NCBI GenBank assembly: GCA_022447405.1
Contig: JAKVCE010000078.1
Location: forward strand, 1,649 to 8,419
Direction: 5' to 3'
Source of the DNA: Planctomycetota bacterium
Lineage (GTDB): Bacteria > Planctomycetota > UBA1135 > GCA-002686595
Length of the DNA: 6,771 nucleotides
Positions 1 through 6,245 of this stretch are shown piece by piece. The notes below the pieces were generated by a model. It searched no databases and had not been told where the DNA came from. It saw only the letters and a list, made by a program, of their open reading frames with translations. Position numbers and translations under genes: made by a program. Within the stretch, counting starts at the first letter, position 1. Each line of letters starts with the position of its first letter.

Positions 1-499
1 GCAGCGCATGACCTTGCGCGCAGGCGCCGCGTACATCGCGGGCCAGCTCGTTGGAGCGCTGATCGCAGGCTACACCCTCGCCCGCGTCCTCTCCTTCTTC
101 GAGGGAGCGCCTGAGGGCGCGCTGGAGGCCGCCGTCACGAGGCCGGCTGTGCCGCAGTCCGTCGCCTTCGGCTTAGAGGCGCTCCTCACCTGCGTCCTGA
201 TGTTTGTGATCCTGCGCGTCGCTACCGGCTCCAAGGAGCGCGGCGCGCACGCGGCCTTCGCGATCGGCGCCACGGTCTTCCTCTGCGCCGCCGCCTTCGG
301 GCCGTTAACGGGGGCGTCCATGAACCCTGCGCGCTCGATCGGTCCCGCCATCGCGCTCTGGCTCCGCGACGACCTCTGGATCTACGTGACCGCGCCTGTG
401 GTCGGCGCCTTAGCCGCCGTGCCCCTCTGCAAGGTCCTCGCCCTCGGGGCTGAGGAGCCCTGCTGCGGGCCGCTCGAAGAAGAGCCCGCAGAGGAGTAG
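1..499 (+). CDS. Aquaporin / MIP-family channel, NIP-like (5' partial)
   Basis: This is the C-terminal part of a major intrinsic protein, a membrane channel for water or small neutral solutes. The frame is open to the left edge, so the ATG at 8 is probably internal: the text after it (Y-I-A-G-Q-L-V-G-A) matches the third membrane helix of the family. Roughly 70-80 residues, including the first NPA box, should lie upstream. Counting from the ATG at 8, helices fall near residues 8-28, 52-70, 82-98 and 124-146. The second NPA box is N106-P107-A108, followed by the filter arginine R109, in the context G-A-S-M-N-P-A-R-S. Aligning to AqpZ and GlpF by distance from this Asn puts Ala94 at the helix-5 filter site (His in AqpZ, Gly in GlpF) and Ala103 at the loop-E site. 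The G-A-S-M-N-P-A-R-S-x-G-P-A pattern resembles NIP channels. The tail is acidic with a Cys pair (residues 152-153). Three rare TTA Leu codons occur. The family is sure; the substrate is inferred. Confidence 0.9.
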   Translation, partial: QRMTLRAGAAYIAGQLVGALIAGYTLARVLSFFEGAPEGALEAAVTRPAVPQSVAFGLEALLTCVLMFVILRVATGSKERGAHAAFAIGATVFLCAAAFGPLTGASMNPARSIGPAIALWLRDDLWIYVTAPVVGALAAVPLCKVLALGAEEPCCGPLEEEPAEE

Positions 500-505
500 T
501 CGGTT

Positions 506-521
506 CGCCCGCTGCCGGGTG
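506..521 (+). other. Small GC hairpin after the aquaporin stop
   Basis: CGCCCG (506-511) can pair with CGGGTG (516-521) around a CTGC loop, giving six pairs including one G-U. It begins 7 nt after the aquaporin stop codon. No T-run follows, so it is not a classical intrinsic terminator. It could stabilise the 3' end of the aquaporin mRNA, or be chance in GC-rich DNA. Confidence 0.2.
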
Positions 522-549
522 GGGCCGCGGTCGTTACCATGCTGGGCAC

Positions 550-553
550 GGAG
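550..553 (+). promoter_or_regulatory. Ribosome binding site that decides the metallolyase start
   Basis: GGAG at 550-553 lies 9 nt before the ATG at 563, a normal spacing. The upstream in-frame ATG at 539 has only a G-rich stretch about 14 nt away, and the eight extra residues it would add look unlike an enzyme start. I therefore prefer 563. Confidence 0.5.
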
Positions 554-562
554 ACCCTGCAT

Positions 563-1792
563 ATGAGCGAGAGCGCCCCCTCAAGAGACGAGCTGATCTA
601 CGACTGGAACACCGAGGACGCGTCCCCTGGGCCCGCCGAGAAGATCCAGTTCGATGACGAGACCTTGCGTGATGGGCTGCAGAGCCCGTCGGCGGTAGAC
701 CCCTCCCTTGAGGACAAGGTCCGACTCGTTCACCTGATGGACGAGCTCGGCATCGACACCGCGGACGTCGGCCTGCCCGGCGCGAGCGCGAAGGCCCGCG
801 AGCACATCACCACCCTCGTGAAGGAGATGGCCTCGCTCAACATCACCGCGAACGTGGCCTGCCGAACAGTCCTCACGGACATCGCCCCGGTGGCAGAGGT
901 AGTCCAAGAGACTGGGCAGCCCGTCGAGGTGTGCGCCTTCATCGGCTCCTCGCCCATCCGGCAATACGCAGAGAACTGGGACTTCAACGAGATGCTGCGC
1001 CTCTCCAAGGAGGCGATCGAGTTCTGCGTCAAGGAGGGGCTCCCGGCGATGTTCGTCACCGAGGACACGACGCGCGCCCACCCGGACCAGGTCCGCGCGC
1101 TCTACACCACGGCCATCGAGGCTGGCGCGAAGCGCGTGTGCGTCTGCGACACCTGCGGACACTCGACCCCAGCGGGAACCCGAGCGGTCGTCTCCTTCGT
1201 GCGCGAGCTCGTCGACGAGCTCGGCGTGGACGTCGGCGTCGACTGGCACGGCCACCGCGACCGCGGGCTCGGGCTCATCAACACCCTCGTCGCCATGGAC
1301 GCCGGCGCGACGCGCCTGCACGCGACGGCGCTCGGGGTCGGCGAGCGGACAGGCAACACCGAGATGGACCTCCTCCTCGTGAACCTCCGGCTCCTCGGGG
1401 TGATCGACAACGACCTCTCGCGGCTCGGGGAGTATTGCCGCTTGGCGGCCGAGGCCATCGACATCCCGCTGCCTCACAACTACCCCGTCTTCGGCGAAGA
1501 CGCCTTCGAGACGGCTACAGGCGTCCACGCCTCTGCGGTCATCAAGTCCCTCGCCAAGGGCGACACTTGGCTCGCTAACCGCGTCTACTCCGGGGTCCCC
1601 GCCGACCTCTTCGGGCTCGAGCAGTCCATCCAAGTCGGGCCGATGAGCGGGCGCTCAAACGTCTCTTGGGTGCTCCAGAAGCACGGCGTCGAGGTCACAG
1701 ACGACGCCGTCGCGCGCGTGATCTCCAAGGCCAAGGAGAGCCCGCGCCTCTTGACCGAGGACGAGGTCCTCGCCGCAGCAGCGGGGAGCTGA
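563..1792 (+). CDS. DRE-TIM metallolyase, 2-isopropylmalate/homocitrate synthase-like, without regulatory domain
   Basis: This 409-residue protein belongs to the HMGL-like family, TIM-barrel enzymes that use a divalent metal to add acetyl-CoA to a 2-oxo acid or to split such products. The active-site strand is T34-L-R-D-G38, with R36 and D37 as catalytic Arg and metal-ligand Asp. The metal-binding H229-x-H231 follows, and N265 sits in G-E-R-T-G-N, the usual third ligand position. After the barrel come F315-x4-G-V-H-A-S (near 315-323) and V358-G-P-M-S-G-R-S-N-V, matching the linker subdomains of LeuA and homocitrate synthases. The chain ends soon after, so the roughly 130-residue leucine-binding domain of LeuA is absent. 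RDG is followed by L39-Q, as in HMG-CoA lyase, rather than E-Q as in LeuA; the H-x-H box reads H-G-H-R-D-R where N-D is usual. The product could be homocitrate, citramalate, isopropylmalate or another acid; sequence alone does not decide. It lies 63 nt after the aquaporin on the same strand. An in-frame ATG at 539 would add eight residues. Confidence 0.85.
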   Translation: MSESAPSRDELIYDWNTEDASPGPAEKIQFDDETLRDGLQSPSAVDPSLEDKVRLVHLMDELGIDTADVGLPGASAKAREHITTLVKEMASLNITANVACRTVLTDIAPVAEVVQETGQPVEVCAFIGSSPIRQYAENWDFNEMLRLSKEAIEFCVKEGLPAMFVTEDTTRAHPDQVRALYTTAIEAGAKRVCVCDTCGHSTPAGTRAVVSFVRELVDELGVDVGVDWHGHRDRGLGLINTLVAMDAGATRLHATALGVGERTGNTEMDLLLVNLRLLGVIDNDLSRLGEYCRLAAEAIDIPLPHNYPVFGEDAFETATGVHASAVIKSLAKGDTWLANRVYSGVPADLFGLEQSIQVGPMSGRSNVSWVLQKHGVEVTDDAVARVISKAKESPRLLTEDEVLAAAAGS

Positions 1793-1806
1793 GGCCCTCT
1801 AGGGCC
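1793..1806. terminator. Possible two-way terminator between convergent genes
   Basis: GGCCC (1793-1797) and GGGCC (1802-1806) form a perfect five-pair stem with a TCTA loop. It fills the gap between the metallolyase stop (1790-1792) and the methyltransferase stop on the other strand (1810-1812). There is no T-run on either side, so it would not be a strong intrinsic terminator. The position between two convergent stops is the main support. Confidence 0.35.
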
Positions 1807-1809
1807 GGC

Positions 1810-2517
1810 CTACTCCGGGAGGTGCGCGCTGGCCGGCGGCGCGTAGGACCGCAGGGTCGCCTTGACGACGCTGAGGGTCTCGTAGTCGACGCCGTCTCGC
1901 GTCTCGAAGCCGCCTTCGATCGCGCGGCTCTCTTCCATGAAGCCCTCGACCTCGTAGTAGTAGTCGCGGAAGGGCCCCGTGCGCTCGCCGAGCACCTCGG
2001 CGTCGTAGCCGTTCTCGTCGAGGCGCCGGAGGGTCTTCTTGAGGTCCGCCATCGACGACTGGACGAAGGCGAGGACGCCGCCGGGCTTGAGGCGCTTGTG
2101 CGCGTCCAAGATGAGCGAGTCGATGTAGTAGCGGCGGTTCTGCTTACCGCTCATGCAGAAGGGGGGGTTGGTCACGACGACGTCGAACTCCCCCTCGGTC
2201 GAGAGCCAGTCCGCCACCCGACACTCCACCGGAGCCCCGGGGACGTTTCGCTCCACGTTCACGCGAGTGGTGTCTGCGAAGGCTCGCGAGATCTCTGTCG
2301 CGACGATGTGCTCCGCGCCTTGTCTCGCGAAGAGGATCGTGTGGTTCCCGGTCCCTGCCCCGAGCTCGAGGACCGTCTTCCCCTGGACGATGTTGTGTTC
2401 CGCGAGGACCTCAGCGAGGCACTGCCCGTGCGGGGTCGGCTTCCAGTCCCCCTCCTCCATAGAGAGGTCCATGTCGAGCAGCTCTTCGGTCGTGTAGGTG
2501 GCAGCGTCGGGGGTCAT
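1810..2517 (-). CDS. Class I SAM-dependent methyltransferase, NPPF type (HemK/RsmC-like small methyltransferase fold)
   Basis: This 235-residue protein is a Rossmann-fold methyltransferase. The SAM-binding motif I is V49-L-E-L-G-A-G-T-G-N. An acidic residue after strand 2 (E75 in V-A-T-E-I) should hold the ribose, and D103 (V-A-D-W) fits motif III. The catalytic motif is T116-N-P-P-F120, the N-P-P-[YF] signature of enzymes that methylate a planar nitrogen, such as the side-chain amide of Gln (PrmC/HemK) or a base amino group in rRNA, tRNA or DNA. The later L143-K-P-G-G-V-L-A-F segment is the usual strand 5. It has no separate N-terminal recognition domain of PrmC, only about 45 residues before motif I, so the substrate is unknown. 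AAAAGGA at 2524-2530 (minus strand), 6 nt before the ATG, supports the start. It follows the large multidomain gene by 72 nt and may share its transcript. The fold is sure; the target is open. Confidence 0.85.
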   Translation of the reverse strand: MTPDAATYTTEELLDMDLSMEEGDWKPTPHGQCLAEVLAEHNIVQGKTVLELGAGTGNHTILFARQGAEHIVATEISRAFADTTRVNVERNVPGAPVECRVADWLSTEGEFDVVVTNPPFCMSGKQNRRYYIDSLILDAHKRLKPGGVLAFVQSSMADLKKTLRRLDENGYDAEVLGERTGPFRDYYYEVEGFMEESRAIEGGFETRDGVDYETLSVVKATLRSYAPPASAHLPE

Positions 2518-2523
2518 GTCTCG

Positions 2524-2530
2524 TCCTTTT
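2524..2530 (-). promoter_or_regulatory. Ribosome binding site of the methyltransferase gene
   Basis: On the minus strand AAAAGGA is followed by 6 nt and then the ATG at 2517-2515. This is the clearest ribosome binding site of the minus-strand genes and fixes the start. A complementary TCCTT (2546-2542 read on the minus strand) lies just upstream and could pair with it. Confidence 0.55.
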
Positions 2531-2541
2531 GGGCTCCGTCG

Positions 2542-2624
2542 AAGGAGGTGAGGTTATGAGGCTTGCTCGCTCTCGTCCACCGCGGGCGCTCAGCGGCCCG
2601 CGTCTGGGGCTGGGACCTCGTTGA
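2542..2624 (+). other. Perfect Shine-Dalgarno match with a 22-codon ORF, antisense to the gene end (doubtful)
   Basis: On the plus strand AAGGAGGTGA (2542-2551) matches the full consensus complementary to the 16S rRNA 3' end. An ATG follows at 2556 with 22 sense codons to TGA at 2622-2624. The peptide would be Arg/Pro-rich (starts M-R-L-A-R-S-R-P-P-R). Its second half is antisense to the last codons of the large minus-strand gene, whose GC bias could create such a composition. I see no promoter. The ribosome-binding sequence is real; a translated peptide is only a possibility. Confidence 0.15.
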
Positions 2625-5600
2625 TCGTGAAGAGGACCTCGCCTTTCAGCCCTCCCCCCAGGTCATACGTGAGGGCTAGCTGATGGACGATCCGCACGTC
2701 TTCGAGGGCGACGCGCACCCGCGCGCCGTCGGCGCTCGCGGACAAGACCTTGACGGGGTCTTCGCCTTTGCGGCCGGGCTCGACGAGGGAGTAGTGAGCC
2801 GATCCATAGCCGCGCGCCCACTCGTAGTTCCAGCGCTGGGCGTCGTAGCTCGCTGGGTCCTGTGCGCGCTCGGCGTCTACCGGCCCGCTGAACTCGAGCA
2901 CAACCCCGTCGTGGACAACGCGCGCGCTCTTCAAGACGACCTCCTTCGACCCGGTCCAGCGGACCCGCTCTAGGCAGCCGTCTTTGCCGCCGCCTGGGCC
3001 TTGCCAGCCAGAGAGGCCGACAGCGTAGACCGCGCCGTCGTGCGGACCGATGCGGAGGCGCTGGATGCCTGCGTCGAACTGGAAGGGCAGCCTCCACGCC
3101 GCGCCCTGAGGCACCGCGCCGTCGACGATCTCGAGCCCGTACATCCAGCCCTTGCCGAAGCTCGTGTGGAGATAGCGACCAGAGAGCGGACCGAAGCGCT
3201 CGTCCTCGACCCAGAGCTGCCCTCCGCAAGAGGAGTCGAAGCGCTGGGGCATCCAGATCGCGGGCTGGTCGAAGTCGTCACGCGTCTTCTCTCCCGCGCC
3301 CCCGTTGTTGATCGAAGGGAACACGCCATAGAAGCCGCCGCGCTTGGTGAGGCTCACCTTCGAGGCGGGGATCCAGTTGCCCTGGTTGTCGCTGACGAGC
3401 GGGCGCCCATCCGGTGACATGCCCATCCCGTTCGGCGTGCGGAAGCCCGTGCAGTAAATGAAGGCCTCGCCCTCTGGGGTCACGCGCATCACCGCGCCGC
3501 CGAGGTCGGAGTCTGTGTACTGGCCTGACTTCACGAAGAAGAGGTCGCCGTTCGCGTCCTCTTGCAGGTCGAAGTTGAAGGCGTGGAAGGTCGTCGAGAC
3601 GTCCGTGTCCGCGTAGAAGCTCTCGTAGAAGTCGGCCTCTCCGTCGTCGTTGAAGTCGTGCAATCGGGTCAGCCTGTCGCGACAGGTGACGATCACGTCC
3701 CCGTCCACGACGGCGAGCCCGAGGGGCTCGAACATCCCCGCGGCGAAGCGCTTCCACTGGACCTCTTCGAGGTCTGCGTCGAGGCCAGAGACGATCCAGA
3801 CATCTCCGCCAAGGGTCGACACCGCGGCGCGACCGTCCTCGAAGAAGTCGACAGCGCTCGTCCTGACCCACGCGTTCCAGGGGTTCTCGAAAGGGACCTC
3901 GACGGTGTCGAGGGCGTAGGGCGCCTCTTCGCCGAGGCGGCCCTTGGTCGTCAGGACCTCTCCCCAGCGGAGCTCACCGCCGGAGGTCATCGCCGCAGGA
4001 GAGGCGGGCCGCTCGCGCTCTGCGAGGTTGGTCAAGAGGAGCCGTAAGCCGTCGAGCGTCCCCTTGTCCCGTCCGCCTGCGCGGAGGAGCCAATACTCTT
4101 GAGGCGACTCTGCTGCGGGGATCTTGAGGACGACGCGTCCAGCTCCGTCCACCTCTAGCGCGCCTCTCCCGATGGCAGCGCACGCCGCGAAGGGCCCCGG
4201 GTCTTCTCCTTCGCCGTCCCACCCGGCTACCGCGAGCGACCAGTTGAGCGCGCCCGCGGCCGCAGCGTCGAGGCCCGACGCGTCGCTCAGCGAGGCGCCG
4301 CTCCCCGGCGTCTCGGCCAAGCTCAGGATGAGCTCTGTCTCACCCGGCTCTACGTGCAGGCGATGCGCGATGACGGGGAAACCTGCGGAGCGGTCAACGC
4401 TCGGGTGCTCGAGCACGCCGCGCCCGTCGATCTCGTACGAGAGCACGATGTCCTCTCCGTAGAGATAGTGGCCGCGGTGGTGGAGCCACTTGCGCGGGAG
4501 CGGGCCGCGCGGCCAGCGCTCTCCGCGGTCAAAGTCGAGGCTCCCGTCGTGCCCCCACACCCAGCCCTCAAGGCCTGGGATCATCTCACCGGAGGGCGTC
4601 GCTCTCCCCTCGCCTCGCTGCTTGTGATGCTGGGTGTTCGAGAGATCGAGGAAGCCGCCTGTCCAAGCCCCGGAGGACTCTGCCATCTGCAGGTCGTAGG
4701 AGATCGTCGCGTCCTCGTCCAAGCGGACCGTGAGCGCGGCGCCCACCTCGCCGCCGAGCTGTGACGCGAGCGCTGGCCCGTAGTCGCGTGCGGCGCCCTC
4801 CGCGATGGGGGGCCGGCGCGTCATCCCCTTCGGGAGCGCGTTGAGCCAGGCGTCTTCGACCTCGTAGTACTGGCTGGGGTTCTCGTCCTTCAGGAACTCC
4901 TCGCGCAGGTAGTGGACGACGTCATAGCGCTGGTCCGGCCTCAGCCAGTCCTGCACCGGCATGTCCTTGTAGCCGTCGGTGAGCGTCCGCCACATGGCGT
5001 AGGGGTCGCTCCCGTTCTCCAGCGTCCCCACGGCGAAGGGTCGCGCGTTGGGGTTCGTGGTCTTCTTCCCGTCGAGCCCGTGGCAGTTCGCGCAGAGGCC
5101 CTCGTAGATCTCGCGGCCGCGCGCGGCGCTCCCCTCGTCGAGGGTCCTGATGAGGCCGGCGTGGTCTGTGGCCCCGAGCTCTTGGACAGAGATCTCGCTG
5201 AAGCGAGCGACGCCCCCCTGGGTGCGCATCCGTATGCGCCCCTCCTTGGGGGCTGGCTCGATGAGGGTCGGCTGATTCGCCCAGCTGAACACGGGGCGTT
5301 CGCCTGAGAACTCTAGAGTGGCGGCCCCCGTCTCGAGGGTGTGGACTTCCTCTTCATCTGCGGCGAAGTCGTAGAAGTCGACGACGCCGACCTCTCCCTC
5401 TAGGCGGAACGCGAAGTCGGTGTTTGCGGCGCCGATCTTGAGGCGGAAGTCGTCGCGGTCGGGGGCGCCGAAGTCCTCGGCGTCGGCGCAGTGCTCGCCG
5501 TCGACCCACATGTTCACGTCGCCGGCCTTGCTCGTGAGCGCGACGGTGTGCCACTCACCGTCATCGACGCGCACGTCTCCGATGACCGCGCCGACCCAGC

Positions 5601-6213
5601 CGATGTCGTAGACGAGCACCCCGTCGCGGACGAAGAGCGCCTTCGCGTCGGGGACCCAGGCCCCCTCCGGGGGGCACTTGGAGAGGATCGTGCCGCGGCC
5701 CTCGGTGCGGAAGGTCGCGACGACGGTGAAGTCCTTCCCCCAGTCGCAGGCGCGGCTCTGAGCCTCGTCCGCCATGGCGGTCCACAGCCCCTCTCTCTCG
5801 TGCGGACCCTGGTCGATGTCCTCTTCCTCTCCCGTGAGCCGAAGTCGGTCTTGCACGAGCCGATCGTTCAGCCAGACGGTGATGTGGGGCGCCTCCTCCT
5901 CATCCTTCCAGTAGGAGATGTCGAGGCTCTGCCGCTCACCTGCGCCGCGGGCTGCGTCCACGAGGGGGGCCGCGACGCCCTTGATGGCGCCCGCCTGCTC
6001 GTCCCCCGCTCCCCCTCTTGGCCCGACCACCACCTCCCAGCGCTCGTCGAGCACGATGGTCGTCGGCCCGCTGGCCTGGAACTCCAGGCTCAGGTGGTAG
6101 TTGGAGTGCTCATAGATGCTCGAGAGGTCCTCGAGGTCGTATGCCCAGCCGTTCGGCGCGTCACTTTGAGGTGCGGAGAGCGCGAGGGCGCACGCGAGGA
6201 GGAAGGGATGCAT
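2590..6213 (-). CDS. Secreted multidomain protein: DUF1080-like, LamG-like, cytochrome c, DUF6797-like and dehydrogenase-type propeller
   Basis: This protein of about 1,207 residues is probably exported and redox-active. Residue numbers count from the GTG at 6216-6214; the adjacent ATG at 6213-6211 is the more likely start, and no good ribosome binding site is seen. Residues 1-20 are a Sec-type signal peptide with core F-L-L-A-C-A-L-A-L. Residues about 37-128 resemble the second half of DUF1080, a sugar-binding or 3-keto-glycoside-related fold (G-A-I-K-G-V-A-A-P-L, W-L-N-D-R-L-V-Q-D). Residues about 142-300 form a LamG-like sandwich (D-G-E-W-H-T-V-A-L, M-W-V-D-G). Residues about 362-445 are a cytochrome c domain with heme site C375-A-N-C-H379 and M419 as likely second ligand. 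Residues about 470-640 resemble DUF6797 (D-Y-G-P-A-L, A-W-T-G-G-F-L). Residues about 750-1090 are a propeller like glucose/sorbosone or PQQ-type dehydrogenases, with a possible calcium loop at D854-x-N-x-D-G-x2-D862. Residues about 1090-1200 form an Ig-like end domain (R-W-N-Y-E-W, Y-G-S). The substrate is unknown. Confidence 0.85.
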   Translation of the reverse strand: MHPFLLACALALSAPQSDAPNGWAYDLEDLSSIYEHSNYHLSLEFQASGPTTIVLDERWEVVVGPRGGAGDEQAGAIKGVAAPLVDAARGAGERQSLDISYWKDEEEAPHITVWLNDRLVQDRLRLTGEEEDIDQGPHEREGLWTAMADEAQSRACDWGKDFTVVATFRTEGRGTILSKCPPEGAWVPDAKALFVRDGVLVYDIGWVGAVIGDVRVDDGEWHTVALTSKAGDVNMWVDGEHCADAEDFGAPDRDDFRLKIGAANTDFAFRLEGEVGVVDFYDFAADEEEVHTLETGAATLEFSGERPVFSWANQPTLIEPAPKEGRIRMRTQGGVARFSEISVQELGATDHAGLIRTLDEGSAARGREIYEGLCANCHGLDGKKTTNPNARPFAVGTLENGSDPYAMWRTLTDGYKDMPVQDWLRPDQRYDVVHYLREEFLKDENPSQYYEVEDAWLNALPKGMTRRPPIAEGAARDYGPALASQLGGEVGAALTVRLDEDATISYDLQMAESSGAWTGGFLDLSNTQHHKQRGEGRATPSGEMIPGLEGWVWGHDGSLDFDRGERWPRGPLPRKWLHHRGHYLYGEDIVLSYEIDGRGVLEHPSVDRSAGFPVIAHRLHVEPGETELILSLAETPGSGASLSDASGLDAAAAGALNWSLAVAGWDGEGEDPGPFAACAAIGRGALEVDGAGRVVLKIPAAESPQEYWLLRAGGRDKGTLDGLRLLLTNLAERERPASPAAMTSGGELRWGEVLTTKGRLGEEAPYALDTVEVPFENPWNAWVRTSAVDFFEDGRAAVSTLGGDVWIVSGLDADLEEVQWKRFAAGMFEPLGLAVVDGDVIVTCRDRLTRLHDFNDDGEADFYESFYADTDVSTTFHAFNFDLQEDANGDLFFVKSGQYTDSDLGGAVMRVTPEGEAFIYCTGFRTPNGMGMSPDGRPLVSDNQGNWIPASKVSLTKRGGFYGVFPSINNGGAGEKTRDDFDQPAIWMPQRFDSSCGGQLWVEDERFGPLSGRYLHTSFGKGWMYGLEIVDGAVPQGAAWRLPFQFDAGIQRLRIGPHDGAVYAVGLSGWQGPGGGKDGCLERVRWTGSKEVVLKSARVVHDGVVLEFSGPVDAERAQDPASYDAQRWNYEWARGYGSAHYSLVEPGRKGEDPVKVLSASADGARVRVALEDVRIVHQLALTYDLGGGLKGEVLFTINEVPAPDAGR
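5080..5094 (-). other. Heme c attachment site (C-A-N-C-H)
   Basis: The five codons for C-A-N-C-H read cleanly on the minus strand within the cytochrome domain of the large gene. The two Cys would bind heme covalently and the His would be the first axial ligand. Covalent attachment happens outside the cytoplasm, which fits the signal peptide at the start of the protein. Confidence 0.85.
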
Positions 6214-6245
6214 CACCCGCAGATTCTACGGGGAGACCCTGACCC

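Noticed and set aside
581..1633. 350-codon open frame on the minus strand opposite the metallolyase
   Set aside because: It overlaps a gene with clear catalytic motifs, has low-complexity composition, and is explained by G/C-ending codons on the other strand.
1666..2559. 297-codon open frame on the plus strand across the convergent junction
   Set aside because: It overlaps the end of the metallolyase in another frame and the whole methyltransferase in antisense; Arg-rich composition, no motif.
6184..6213. Lipoprotein signal: L-L-A-C in the leader of the large protein
   Set aside because: The Cys is at about residue 8-9, too early to follow a full hydrophobic core; the hydrophobic stretch continues after it, which fits an ordinary Sec signal better.
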